A stretch of DNA of 38,429 nt, taken from NCBI GenBank assembly GCA_007132505.1, contig SLOM01000218.1, positions 1-38,429 on the forward strand, read 5' to 3'. Below, piece after piece: positions 25,658 through 34,070 of the stretch. Below the pieces are notes generated by a model. It saw only the letters and a program-made list of their open reading frames with translations, did not search any database and was not told the DNA's origin. Both the position numbers and the translations under genes were made by a program. The stretch is from Candidatus Sumerlaeota bacterium (lineage in GTDB: Bacteria > Sumerlaeota > Sumerlaeia > SLMS01). How positions within the stretch are numbered: the stretch's first letter is position 1; every line of letters starts with the position of its first letter.

Positions 25658-26095
25658 ATGTTCGGAAAAATTTACCAGCAAATCGTCAAACTCTTCTTCC
25701 CGCAATTTCCGGCCGGGCGCGTTGGCCTGGCTCTGCTGCTTCTTCGCTTCATGGTGGGAGCCGGAATGATCGTCCACGGCTACCATAAGATTGGAGACAT
25801 CGGTGGTTTCGCTGAACAGGTCGGCGTGCCCGTCTTCCTTGCAGCCGCGGCCGTGATTGCCGAGTTCGTCGGCGGCATGTTCGTGCTGATCGGCGCCTTG
25901 ACGCCCCTTTGGGGTTTGCTTATCGCCATCACCATGGCAGAGGCGGTCCGCTTCCACATTACCCAGGGCGACCCCTTCTACCAGCCGGGCGGACCGGGCT
26001 ACGAGCTGGCGCTCTTCTACCTGACCGCCATCGTAGTGATCCTCGTAACCGGACCCGGACGCTTCTCAGTGGACAGCTTCTTCTTCAAACGCTGA
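25658..26095 (+). CDS. DoxX family membrane protein
   Basis: 145 residues, four hydrophobic helices. Recognised by RVGLALLLLRFMVGAGMIVHGYHKIGD, the LRxxxGxxxxxHGxxK pattern of the DoxX family, and VAEFVGGMFVLIGALTPLWGLLIAITM. DoxX proteins are inner-membrane, sometimes quinone- or thiosulfate-linked or stress related; the exact role here is unknown. Ribosome site GGAGG (25640 on) before ATG 25658. Last of the run of genes starting at alr or earlier. Confidence 0.88.
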   Translation: MFGKIYQQIVKLFFPQFPAGRVGLALLLLRFMVGAGMIVHGYHKIGDIGGFAEQVGVPVFLAAAAVIAEFVGGMFVLIGALTPLWGLLIAITMAEAVRFHITQGDPFYQPGGPGYELALFYLTAIVVILVTGPGRFSVDSFFFKR

Positions 26096-26098
26096 AGG

Positions 26099-26132
26099 CT
26101 GCACCGCCCAAGTCGCCATGGGCACGCAGTTT
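26099..26132 (+). terminator. Possible terminator between doxX and lolD
   Basis: CTGC (26099-26102) and GCCCA (26106-26110) pair with TGGGC (26119-26123) and GCAG (26126-26129), with an internal 3x2 loop, and TTT follows. It starts 4 bases after the doxX stop, between two convergent genes. Moderate stem, short T-run. Confidence 0.35.
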
Positions 26133-26149
26133 GTCCAAAACCCGGCCGT

Positions 26150-26884
26150 CTATCGAACCGGCGTGTCGAGCTTTCCTGGAAGCGTGCCAGGGTCCGAGAT
26201 CTTTTCCTGCCCCTGCAGCTTTCCGTCGCGAAGCAAAAAGCACCTGTCAGCCTGGGCAGCGATCGAGGCGTCGTGGGTGACCATGACCAGGGAGCGTCCC
26301 TGGCCGGCGGTCATTTCGATGAGGAACTCGAGGACGTTGCGGGAGGTCTCTGAGTCGAGATTGCCGGTCGGCTCGTCAGCGAGAACGATCGCGGGGTTGT
26401 TCTGCAGCGCCCGGGCCAGGGCGACGCGCTGCTGTTCCCCGCCGGAGAGCTTGGCCGGGCGATGGGTCATGCGCTCCCCCAGTCCGACCGACCGCAGCAA
26501 CTCCTCCGCCCGCCGCACGACTTCCGCCTGCGGGCGTTGTTGAATCAGCCCGGGCATCAGGACGTTCTCAAGCGCCGTGAACTCCGGCAGCAGGTGGTGG
26601 AATTGATAGACGAATCCGATCTGCTCGGAGCGGAGCCGCGCCAGTTGCCGGTCGCTCAGCTTGCGATAGTCCTGCCCGTTGAGCCGGACCTCCCCGGCAG
26701 AGGCACGGTCAAGGGCGCCCAGCAAGTGCAGCAGCGTGGACTTGCCGCTGCCGCTCTGCCCGGCGATGGAGATGAACTCCCCCTTTCGCACTTCCAAGTC
26801 CACTCCGGTGAGGACGCGGAGGCGCCGTTCACCGTCCAGATATTCGCGTACCAGGCCGCTGGCCTGAAGGATGGGTGTGCTCAT
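26150..26884 (-). CDS. lolD: ABC transporter ATPase of the LolD family
   Basis: 244 residues. LolD powers release of lipoproteins from the inner membrane with LolC/E. Walker A GQSGSGKST (42-50), Q-loop YQFHHLLPEF with the FxHLLPEFTALENV stretch typical of LolD, signature LSGGEQQR, Walker B VLADEPTGNLD. It sits directly after nnr, its start ATG overlapping the nnr stop. LolC/LolE are not adjacent: the next gene downstream is doxX on the other strand, so the partners are elsewhere. A related MacB or FtsE identity is less likely given the FHHLLPEF motif. Confidence 0.88.
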   Translation of the reverse strand: MSTPILQASGLVREYLDGERRLRVLTGVDLEVRKGEFISIAGQSGSGKSTLLHLLGALDRASAGEVRLNGQDYRKLSDRQLARLRSEQIGFVYQFHHLLPEFTALENVLMPGLIQQRPQAEVVRRAEELLRSVGLGERMTHRPAKLSGGEQQRVALARALQNNPAIVLADEPTGNLDSETSRNVLEFLIEMTAGQGRSLVMVTHDASIAAQADRCFLLRDGKLQGQEKISDPGTLPGKLDTPVR

Positions 26885-28449
26885 GGCGATCCCGCCCCGC
26901 CGGCGAAGTGGCTGTCCGCCTCATGCTCCAGTTCACGGAACGCATCGGGGAGGAACCGCGCCACATCAACCACCCGGGCACCGCGGCTCGACAAATTCTC
27001 GGTGTAGATGTCCGCTGCAAGCCCATGTGTATAGACTGCCAGGCAGGCGGCATCACGGGGCGGCATCCCCTGGGCCAGGAGGGCTCCCAGCAGGCCGGTG
27101 AGGATGTCCCCGGCACCTCCGCGCGCCAGCGCCGTATTGCCCGTGCCGCAGTGCACCACCCGCCCGTCCGGGCTGGCAATCAGGGTCCCCGCTCCCTTCA
27201 AAACGACCGTGCAGCCGAACTTGCGTGCCGCCCGCGAAGCACTTTCCCAGCGCTCCTGCTGGATTTCCGGCACCTCGCGCCCCAGCAGGTGCGCCAGTTC
27301 CCCGGGGTGAGGCGTCAGGACGTGGCGATCCGTCAGTTTCGCCTGCAATAGCTTGTCGCTGCCCAGCAGGTTCAGAGCGTCGGCATCCAGCACGGCGGGC
27401 AGGTTGCAGAACTCGAAAAACTCGCCAAGGAACTCCCGCGCGGAATCCGTTGTCCCCATGCCCGGACCGAGCGCCATCGCGGTGGCCCGCTCCATCACCA
27501 TGTGCCAGGCCAGCTCCCCGATGGGGCCGAACTGCCCGTCAGCGGTGGACCGGGCGTGCGAGAAGATCACTTCGGGCACCTGTGCCGCCACGGACGCGCG
27601 GATCGCCGGAGGCACATGCATCCGCACCAGCCCGCAGCCGCCGCGCAGCGCTCCGATGGCGCAGAGGACCGGCGCGCCGGGCATGAACTCACTCCCCGCG
27701 GCGATGGCCACCAGCCCGAAGGTCCCCTTGTGACCGCTCTTTGGCCGGGGCGGTAGAAGGCCGGCCGCCTCAGTTCGTGTCATCGTCTCGTAGTGCGCAT
27801 CCGGCGCAGCCAACAGGTCCGCCGGGAACTCCAGCGGCTCGACCCGCACGGAGCCGCAGCACTCCGGCCCGTCGCGGCTGACCATGCCGAGCTTTGGCAG
27901 GCCCATCGTCACCGTCCGCACTGCGCGGATGGCGTGGGGACCCTCGCCGGTGTCCGGGTCGAGAGCACTGGGGACATCAATGGCGACGATGGGCCGGCGG
28001 GAAGCGTTCGCTGCCTCGATGATCGCGTCGAACGGAGGCCGGGGCCGGCCCTTCACGCCCGTGCCAAGCAAGGCGTCCACAAGGAGATCGAACTCCGCCA
28101 TGAACTCCCCGGGGGCTTCCTGGACATCCACCCAGTCCACCCGGCGGACAGCGGGGGGCACACCGGCCCATGCCGCCGCCGCATCCCCCTTACCGGAGGG
28201 CGCCCCGTCCGCCAGCAGGATCGCCACCTGCCAACCACGCTCCGCCAGTGCATGCGCCACGATGAACCCGTCGCCAGCGTTGTTGCCCTTGCCGCAAAGG
28301 ACCAGGACATCACAGGGCTCAAAATGCGCCTGGATGTCCTCCGCCACCGCAAGGCCTGCCCGCTCCATCAGCATGGAGCCGGGTACGCCGCGCTCCTTGA
28401 TGGTCAGGCGGTCAATCTCCTGCATTTGCGCTGCTGTGACGAGCTTCAT
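26881..28449 (-). CDS. nnr: Bifunctional NAD(P)HX epimerase / ADP-dependent dehydratase (NnrE-NnrD)
   Basis: 522 residues. Repairs hydrated NAD(P)H in the cytoplasm. The N-terminal half is the YjeF_N epimerase (LCGKGNNAGDGFIVAHAL, VDALLGTGVKG, IVAIDVPSALDPDTG). The C-terminal half is the carbohydrate-kinase-like ADP-dependent dehydratase (PRPKSGHKGTFGLVAIAAGS, VLDADALNLL, LTPHPGE, and the CGTGNTALARGGAGDILTG ATP/ADP-binding region). The start ATG 28449 (MKLVTAAQMQEID) is the family's usual beginning; GGGGGAG precedes it. The gene overlaps lolD at its 3' end (ATGA) and is divergent from the polyprenyl synthase. Confidence 0.95.
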   Translation of the reverse strand: MKLVTAAQMQEIDRLTIKERGVPGSMLMERAGLAVAEDIQAHFEPCDVLVLCGKGNNAGDGFIVAHALAERGWQVAILLADGAPSGKGDAAAAWAGVPPAVRRVDWVDVQEAPGEFMAEFDLLVDALLGTGVKGRPRPPFDAIIEAANASRRPIVAIDVPSALDPDTGEGPHAIRAVRTVTMGLPKLGMVSRDGPECCGSVRVEPLEFPADLLAAPDAHYETMTRTEAAGLLPPRPKSGHKGTFGLVAIAAGSEFMPGAPVLCAIGALRGGCGLVRMHVPPAIRASVAAQVPEVIFSHARSTADGQFGPIGELAWHMVMERATAMALGPGMGTTDSAREFLGEFFEFCNLPAVLDADALNLLGSDKLLQAKLTDRHVLTPHPGELAHLLGREVPEIQQERWESASRAARKFGCTVVLKGAGTLIASPDGRVVHCGTGNTALARGGAGDILTGLLGALLAQGMPPRDAACLAVYTHGLAADIYTENLSSRGARVVDVARFLPDAFRELEHEADSHFAGGAGSP

Positions 28450-28470
28450 GGACTCCCCCAATCCTTGGCG

Positions 28471-28499
28471 TTGCTCCGTCGAGGATGTAGCCGTATCCG
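28471..28499 (+). promoter_or_regulatory. Candidate promoter of the polyprenyl synthase gene
   Basis: TTGCTC (28471-28476), 17 bases, TATCCG (28494-28499). It would place transcription near 28506 and a 30-base leader before TTG 28535, which agrees with the ribosome-site choice there. The same TTGnnn-N17-TATCCG form precedes the gre gene. Weak match to the consensus. Confidence 0.3.
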
Positions 28500-28534
28500 A
28501 AGTGCCCGCAACCCCTTTGCAGGAGCCCGCCACC

Positions 28535-29578
28535 TTGACAAAGCCCGCCACAGGAACCGAGTGGGACGAGAAGCGCTTCCTCGCCGAGGCCACGCGCCTG
28601 GGCAGAATTGTTGATAAGGCCTTGGCTGCGGAATGCCATGATACCGAGCCCGTCCCGGCCCTTCATGAAGGAATGACCTACGCCCTCGGGATGGATCCCG
28701 AAGGCGGGGACGCCCGCGGCAAGCGCATCCGCCCCGTCCTCTGCCTGCTGGTGAGCGAAGCGCTCGGCGGAAGCGTGAACCAGGCCCTGCCCTTTGCCAC
28801 CGCCATCGAGATGCTGCACAACTTCGCCCTCGTGCATGATGACATCGAGGATGGTGACACGCAGCGGCGCGGGCGGGATTCCGTGCATGTCCGCTTCGGC
28901 CTGGCCCACGGAATCAACATCGGGGACTACATGCTGGCCCGCGTGTTCCGGCATCTTCACGAGGCGCCGGAGTGGGACGGACCACTGCGCCGCAGCCTCC
29001 TCGCCCTGCTGGACGAGACGCTGGAGGAGCTATTCTCCGGCCAGGCGCTCGACATTGAGGCGCGATCCCGCCGCAGCTTCACGCGCCGCGAGTACACCGA
29101 ACTGGTGGACCGGAAGACGGGGTCCTACCTTGCCGCGCCCCTGATTGGCGGAGCACTTATCGCCGGCGCCCCGCAGGCTGTTCTTAGCGCCCTCCGGGAG
29201 CTGGGGAGTGCCCTCGGGCCGCTCTTCCAGATTCGGGACGACCTGATTGACCTCACAGCGGACAAGGGCCGCGGTCAGGCCGGAAACGACATCCGCGAGG
29301 GAAAACGCAGCTTCCTTGTGGCCTGCGTGGCGGAAAAATGCAGCCCGGCGGAACACGACCGCCTGTTCACGCTGCTCGACACTCCCCGCGAGGAGACCGC
29401 ACCCGCGGACGTGGAGGAGGTCATCGCCCTCTATCACCGCCATGGAGTGGTGGAGGAGGCCGAGGCTTACTGCGAGGAACTCCGGCACCGGGCAGAGGAA
29501 TCCATCCGGCCTCTCCCGCGGGAACTCTCCGGCTTGCTCAGCACCGTCACGATGCTGCTGGCGAGGCGCACGCGCTGA
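28535..29578 (+). CDS. ispA: Polyprenyl (farnesyl/geranyl) diphosphate synthase
   Basis: 347 residues from a TTG start. Makes C15-C20 isoprenoid diphosphates feeding undecaprenyl carriers or quinones. FARM motif LVHDDIEDGDTQRRG (DDxxD), then SARM FQIRDDLIDL with DKG..GND, and KTGSYLAAP. The residues next to the first motif (EMLHNFALVHDD) suit a short-chain, IspA-like enzyme. Start choice: CAGGAG (28520-28525) is 9 bases before TTG 28535. An in-frame ATG at 28448 lies almost on top of the divergent nnr start and has no ribosome site, and a GTG at 28502 is also possible. It converges with the small zinc-ribbon gene with a 3-base gap. Confidence 0.88.
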   Translation: MTKPATGTEWDEKRFLAEATRLGRIVDKALAAECHDTEPVPALHEGMTYALGMDPEGGDARGKRIRPVLCLLVSEALGGSVNQALPFATAIEMLHNFALVHDDIEDGDTQRRGRDSVHVRFGLAHGINIGDYMLARVFRHLHEAPEWDGPLRRSLLALLDETLEELFSGQALDIEARSRRSFTRREYTELVDRKTGSYLAAPLIGGALIAGAPQAVLSALRELGSALGPLFQIRDDLIDLTADKGRGQAGNDIREGKRSFLVACVAEKCSPAEHDRLFTLLDTPREETAPADVEEVIALYHRHGVVEEAEAYCEELRHRAEESIRPLPRELSGLLSTVTMLLARRTR

Positions 29579-29581
29579 AGA

Positions 29582-29812
29582 TTACTCTTCGGCTTCGTTG
29601 TCGAAAAGGACGGCCCGCCGTCCGTGGGAACCGGCCTCACCCACACGCAACGGGGTGGAGCAGGTCGGACAGGCGAACACACCAGCCGCGGCCTTGCGGT
29701 AAGGCAGGGCGATGACGGTGCCGCAATTCGGGCAGACCGTCTTCGGCAGGCAAACCGCCAACGCTGTCGGGTCCACGGGATAAACGGGGTTTTGCGGAAG
29801 GTTGGACGGCAT
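29582..29812 (-). CDS. Small zinc-ribbon protein
   Basis: 76 residues. Two CxxC knuckles, VCPNCGTVIALPYRKAAAGVFACPTC, form a zinc ribbon like those of MJ0042/FYDLN-type families, followed by PLRVGEAGSHGRR and an acidic end. It is convergent with the polyprenyl synthase. No strong ribosome site is seen before ATG 29812, so the start is less sure. Nucleic-acid or protein binding is possible; function unknown. Confidence 0.65.
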   Translation of the reverse strand: MPSNLPQNPVYPVDPTALAVCLPKTVCPNCGTVIALPYRKAAAGVFACPTCSTPLRVGEAGSHGRRAVLFDNEAEE

Positions 29813-29891
29813 GGGAAGCGACCGTGGGCACTGAATAGGGGAAGAAAGACCAAGTTTCGTGCCTGATCGGCCCGCCTGATTTCCAACGCGT

Positions 29892-31046
29892 TTACCGTCC
29901 CGACAGCTTCCCCTCCATCAGCCCGATCATATCCCGCGCGGTCTCTTCCCACGTCCGGCTCTGCGGCGGCTTGCGCGGAGGTCCGGTCCCCTCCATCAGC
30001 GCATCCGTGCAGCATTTCACAAAGTCTGGTGGCGCCGAGGCGATCCGCACCTCCTCGGGATAATCACCCTCCACGTCCGGAATTGGCGTGGAAACCACGG
30101 GCCGGCCCGCGGCAAGGTACTCCGGCGTCTTCGTCGGGCTCATGTACCGGGTCAGGTCGTTCACCAGCCACGGAATCAGGCACACGTCGAATCCCCGCAG
30201 GTAGTCCGGCAAGACCTCGTAAGGCTTGGGGCCGAGCCAGTGAAAATTCGGCTCCTTGATGGGGATCTTGTCCATGAGCACAAGCGGCCCGATGAACACG
30301 ATGCTCCAGTGGCGGCGCTCGCGGCAGACGTGGGCGATAAGTTCCCAGTCAATGCGCTCGTCCACCGCCCCGAAATAGCCGAGCACGGGCTTGGGGAGCT
30401 CCTTGAGTTCTTTGGGGACGCGACCCTCTCCGGCCGCTTTCGCAAAGTGGGGGAAATCAATCCCGCTGGGGAAGCAATGCGGCTCGGTCCGGCTGCGTTC
30501 GAGCACCTGCTGATGCAGGCTCCTCCCGCCGGTGAAGACGAGGTCGGCACTCCGAAGAAGATGTGCCTCCTTCTCCAGCACCGAAGGGTCCGTCTTCCGG
30601 AACGCAGCGAACGGGTCCATGACGTCGTAAACGAGCAGATCGTGGGGCAGCCGTTCGATTTCTCCCGCGTAGGCGGGGTTCTGGACCCAAAGCACCCGTG
30701 GCCCGCCCTTGGTGACACGGAGCGGGGCGCGGGCCTTCGCCCGGAGGAGAGCCATGGTGAGCGAGCGGCTCGTTGCGAACTTGTCCGCAAGTGGGAAGAA
30801 GGGCAGGTTGAGTGCCTCCAGCCTGCCGTCCTCACCGGAGATGGTGCGCTCCGTGAGGCCCATGTTCAGGTAACGCCGCAGACCACAGAGCGCGAAATAA
30901 TGCACGTGGTGACCCAGACGGGCGAACCAGGTACCGAGTTGCTGGGGCCTTTGGAAGAGCTTGCGTTCCCAAACGAGGTGGGAGAGCTGGACGATGCACC
31001 AAGGTCCGGCGCGTTCGGAGCCGATGGCGGTTCCGGTCTGCATCAT
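29892..31046 (-). CDS. Glycosyltransferase, GT4/GT1-like
   Basis: 384 residues, two Rossmann-like halves. N-terminal: WCIVQLSHLVWERKLFQRPQQLGTWFARLGHHVHYF, common in group-1 transferases acting on polysaccharides. The middle has LVFTGGRSLHQQV and GIDFPHF; the C-terminal donor side has LGYFGAVDERIDWELI, FHWLGPKPYEVLPDYLRGFDVCLIPWLVND and SPTKTPEYLAAGRPVVSTPIPDVEG. The E(x7)E-type motif is represented by KTPEYLAAG. The start ATG 31046 (MMQTGTAI) overlaps the stop of the upstream secreted protein gene (ATGA). Sugar and acceptor are unknown; an envelope or exopolysaccharide role is inferred. Confidence 0.85.
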   Translation of the reverse strand: MMQTGTAIGSERAGPWCIVQLSHLVWERKLFQRPQQLGTWFARLGHHVHYFALCGLRRYLNMGLTERTISGEDGRLEALNLPFFPLADKFATSRSLTMALLRAKARAPLRVTKGGPRVLWVQNPAYAGEIERLPHDLLVYDVMDPFAAFRKTDPSVLEKEAHLLRSADLVFTGGRSLHQQVLERSRTEPHCFPSGIDFPHFAKAAGEGRVPKELKELPKPVLGYFGAVDERIDWELIAHVCRERRHWSIVFIGPLVLMDKIPIKEPNFHWLGPKPYEVLPDYLRGFDVCLIPWLVNDLTRYMSPTKTPEYLAAGRPVVSTPIPDVEGDYPEEVRIASAPPDFVKCCTDALMEGTGPPRKPPQSRTWEETARDMIGLMEGKLSGR

Positions 31047-32920
31047 GGGGTGACGGGTGTCTCCGATTCGACGCTGAAACGGAAAAGGATGCTGTCCTCC
31101 GAGGCCTCCGCCACCCACCAGATATGAGCCGGACCCTGTGGTTCCCCATCGCCCGCTCCGCTCATCAAGGGGCCGAACTCCGAGGCGGTCAGCTCGCCCG
31201 AGACGTAACCGAACCCTTTCACTCCGGAGCGGCGGTGTTCTTCCACAAGCTCGCGCAAGCGATCCGGCCATGCCTCCGTGCCCCGGTCTTCCCGCTCGGC
31301 GAACAGCTCGTCAATCACGCGCTCAGCCTCACCGCGGCTGTTGGACATGAGGATCCCCGGGCTGGCTGCAGCCATGACCAGCCGGTCGCCTCTTCCCGTG
31401 CCAAGAGGTGGAGGAGGGGTCTCCCAGATCGTGACATCCCGGTGCTGGCCCTGCTGAAGATCAAAGAAGGAGACGGTATCGCTGCTCAGGCCGCCGACGA
31501 TCCGGTTGAATATGGGGGACCGGTCTGTCCCCTCCGCGGCAGGAATAAAGAAAAGGGCGCGGTTGCGGTCTTCGCCCTCCGCCGGTGGAGAGACATAGCC
31601 CACCAGTTCGCCTTCGTAATACGGCAGGAAATCCGTCTGGATTTCCACTTCCAGCGCCGTGCGGATAACGTGGCGGATCACCTCGGCCATTCTCTGCTGA
31701 TCCCGGTCAACCACACGCATCGTCTCGAAATATTCCTCGTAAAGATCCAAGAGGTTCAAGGTGATTGTGGCGAATCCGGGAGCCGAAGAGGCCAGCCGGG
31801 ATGCCATCGTGAACGTATTGTCCGGGGCATTGGTCAACAGTGAGAGTAGACCCGATGCCTCGCCCAGCCCCCCCTGATACACGCGGATCGAGAGCTGATC
31901 GGGATGAATGGACGCAGAGACCAGAAGCGGCCCCGCCATTTCAAGCCCAAGAGCGAGAGGCCAGGGGTCCGTAAAGTGCCGCATGCCGGCGGCATGACGG
32001 GGCCTATGAATGGCACCTTGGTGCAGGAACATCGTGGCGTCGGCTTCCGGATCGCGGTTGGCAAGGACCCCGGCCAGCCTCCGGCCTCCCGGACCGGCAG
32101 CGTCACCGCTCCCGGCCACCCATTGGAGGATCGGGCGAACCCCACCAGAATGCCCCCTGCCGAGCACCAGGTGACCGTCCATGAACGCATACTCCAGCGT
32201 CTGTCGGGATTCCTCCAGGACTTGGATGCCAGGCTGCGCCCGTGCGCCCGGGAGCACCCCTCGTGTCTCAAGGTAATAGCGCGCCTGGATCACCTCGACG
32301 TCTCCGACCATGTACCGGCCCCACGTCGTGTTCTCCGGCAGTACCTCCAGCACGGAGGAAAGGAACTCTTGCACCTTCTCCCGCTCCTCGGGGGTGAAGG
32401 AGGCGCAGAGCACGGTGTTCCATTCACCCCGCATGCTGCCCCGGCGCACCACGACCTCGTATTCCGTGCCGAGAATGGCAACGGCCCCATCGAATGCCTT
32501 GTACAGCTCTCCGAACGTCGTATTTAAACCCTGCGTTCCGCTGCTTATCATAAGGAAAAGCGGTGGGGCAAGCTTCGGCACGGCCCGGTCCCACAGGAAG
32601 GAGATCGCGTCGTTTTCCGACACCGGCAGATGGGAAAGAAACTTTGAAACGGTTTCGTGCGTAAACGGGGTCTCTTCTGCCAGCGAGGCAGTCAGTGCTC
32701 GCAGATAGGGATGCGCACCAACAGCCTCCCGGAAGGAGGCCATGTCTTCAATAACCACGCCCGCGTGGGCTTGCGGCGGCACCAATTGCCAGATGGCGGA
32801 TTCCTCCGCAGGCACGGGGGACGCTGCCTTCAGTGTATAGACAAAGAGAACGGCCAGTGCGGCAGAGACGCGGACTGGGGAAGTCCTCCACCAGGTGTTG
32901 GGCTGGGGGAAAAGCGGCAC
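31043..32920 (-). CDS. Large exported protein, DUF3352-like
   Basis: 625 residues with a signal peptide (about 10-38, cleaved after AASPVPAEE). No catalytic motif is recognised. The pattern of WQLVPPQAHAGVVIEDMASFREAV at the N-terminus and repeated small beta-rich segments (YEVVVRRGSMRGEW, YAFMDGHLVLGRG, RLVMAAASPGILMSN) resembles DUF3352-type secreted proteins, but the match is by feel, not by a firm motif. GTG start at 32920, the only start that gives a full signal peptide; no good ribosome site is seen. Twelve bases separate it from the upstream protease stop, so protease, this gene and the glycosyltransferase form one transcript. Confidence 0.65.
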   Translation of the reverse strand: MPLFPQPNTWWRTSPVRVSAALAVLFVYTLKAASPVPAEESAIWQLVPPQAHAGVVIEDMASFREAVGAHPYLRALTASLAEETPFTHETVSKFLSHLPVSENDAISFLWDRAVPKLAPPLFLMISSGTQGLNTTFGELYKAFDGAVAILGTEYEVVVRRGSMRGEWNTVLCASFTPEEREKVQEFLSSVLEVLPENTTWGRYMVGDVEVIQARYYLETRGVLPGARAQPGIQVLEESRQTLEYAFMDGHLVLGRGHSGGVRPILQWVAGSGDAAGPGGRRLAGVLANRDPEADATMFLHQGAIHRPRHAAGMRHFTDPWPLALGLEMAGPLLVSASIHPDQLSIRVYQGGLGEASGLLSLLTNAPDNTFTMASRLASSAPGFATITLNLLDLYEEYFETMRVVDRDQQRMAEVIRHVIRTALEVEIQTDFLPYYEGELVGYVSPPAEGEDRNRALFFIPAAEGTDRSPIFNRIVGGLSSDTVSFFDLQQGQHRDVTIWETPPPPLGTGRGDRLVMAAASPGILMSNSRGEAERVIDELFAEREDRGTEAWPDRLRELVEEHRRSGVKGFGYVSGELTASEFGPLMSGAGDGEPQGPAHIWWVAEASEDSILFRFSVESETPVTP

Positions 32921-32932
32921 GGTGGGAGAGCC

Positions 32933-34027
32933 TTATTGTGGTCTGTGGTAGCGGAAGCCACGGCTTCGCATGGAGTCGTCCAGCGCATACGCCCGCGAGT
33001 TCCTCACAAATTGCTGCACATAGCTGACGGGGAGCGCAAAGGCAAGGCCCTCGCGGAACATGGCCTTGAGGGTCACGACGCCCACCACCTCCCCGAGTTC
33101 GTTCACCAGCGGACCTCCGGAATTTCCGGGGTTCACCGCAGCCGTGGTCTGGACGTAGAGCACGTCGTCAAAATTGCGTGCCAACGATGACACGATGCCC
33201 TCGCTGACCGTGTGGTCGAGGATCATGAATCCCATTCCGGGATTACCAACGGCGAAGACACGGTCGCCGACCTCAAGGCTGCCGGGCGCCGCAATTTCCA
33301 GCGGATGCAGTTCGATCTCGTGCTCGCGCACCTGCTCCATGTCGAGCTGGATCATGGCCAGATCAAAAAGCGGGGTGGCGGCCTCCACGCGGCAGTTCTG
33401 AATCCGCCGGCGTTCCCACTGGTCCCCGCTCTTCACGAAGATCGTCACGGTCTGGTACACCTCGTTTCCCGTCACGTGCTGGTTCGTAATCACCCTTCCC
33501 CGCTGATCGAGTATCCATCCTGTACCTAGCCCACCCGGGTTGGACACCAGGACGACGCCCTTCTTGACGCGGTCGAGAATCTCCTGCTGGGAGAGCAGCG
33601 CGCGCGCGTCCTCACGTCCGCGGAAGATGAGCGATCCCGTCTCCGGGTCGAAGACACTCGTGCCGCCCGCGATGCCGGTTTCGGTGGGTTCGGTCAGCTC
33701 GTCGAGTGGAGTGCGGCTTACGACGGCACCGCCGGGTATCTGCACCACGGTCGGTCCGATGTCCACATACACGGCCAGGGGTGTCTCCTTGACCAGCCGG
33801 CCGATCAGTTCTCCGCCACCACGCAGACGCCACAGGATGCCCTCCTCCCCGACCACGTCTTCATCGGGGAATTCAGGCTCCGTGACAACGACCTCCCCCT
33901 CCGGTGCAGGATCCGCATCCGGCGTGACCAGCCCGGGGTCTTCGGTCTCTGCCATCGCCAGAACCGCCAGCAGCATACAGGAGATTGTAAGAAGGGCGGT
34001 GATCCGCCGTGAAATGAAGTGGAACAT
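32933..34027 (-). CDS. Exported HtrA-like trypsin-family serine protease without PDZ domain
   Basis: 364 residues with signal peptide MFHFISRRITALLTISCM...AMA. The trypsin fold occupies about 155-345: His184 (TNQHVTG), Asp222 (LFDLAMIQL) and Ser303 (NPGNSGGPL), the complete catalytic triad of the S1C type. Residues 63-107 (ILWRLRGGGELIGRLVKETP, YVDIGPTVVQIPGGAVVSRTPL) form a small beta-rich N-terminal module of the sort seen in proteins with a periplasmic protein-interaction or SM-like fold. No PDZ domain follows, unlike DegP. Protein quality control in the periplasm is plausible; a regulatory role is also possible. A 16-bp palindrome lies in its probable promoter (34079-34094). Confidence 0.87.
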   Translation of the reverse strand: MFHFISRRITALLTISCMLLAVLAMAETEDPGLVTPDADPAPEGEVVVTEPEFPDEDVVGEEGILWRLRGGGELIGRLVKETPLAVYVDIGPTVVQIPGGAVVSRTPLDELTEPTETGIAGGTSVFDPETGSLIFRGREDARALLSQQEILDRVKKGVVLVSNPGGLGTGWILDQRGRVITNQHVTGNEVYQTVTIFVKSGDQWERRRIQNCRVEAATPLFDLAMIQLDMEQVREHEIELHPLEIAAPGSLEVGDRVFAVGNPGMGFMILDHTVSEGIVSSLARNFDDVLYVQTTAAVNPGNSGGPLVNELGEVVGVVTLKAMFREGLAFALPVSYVQQFVRNSRAYALDDSMRSRGFRYHRPQ

Positions 34028-34070
34028 AGGGTCAACCTTGCAAGCCGGTGGAGTCTTCATCATGCGCCCA

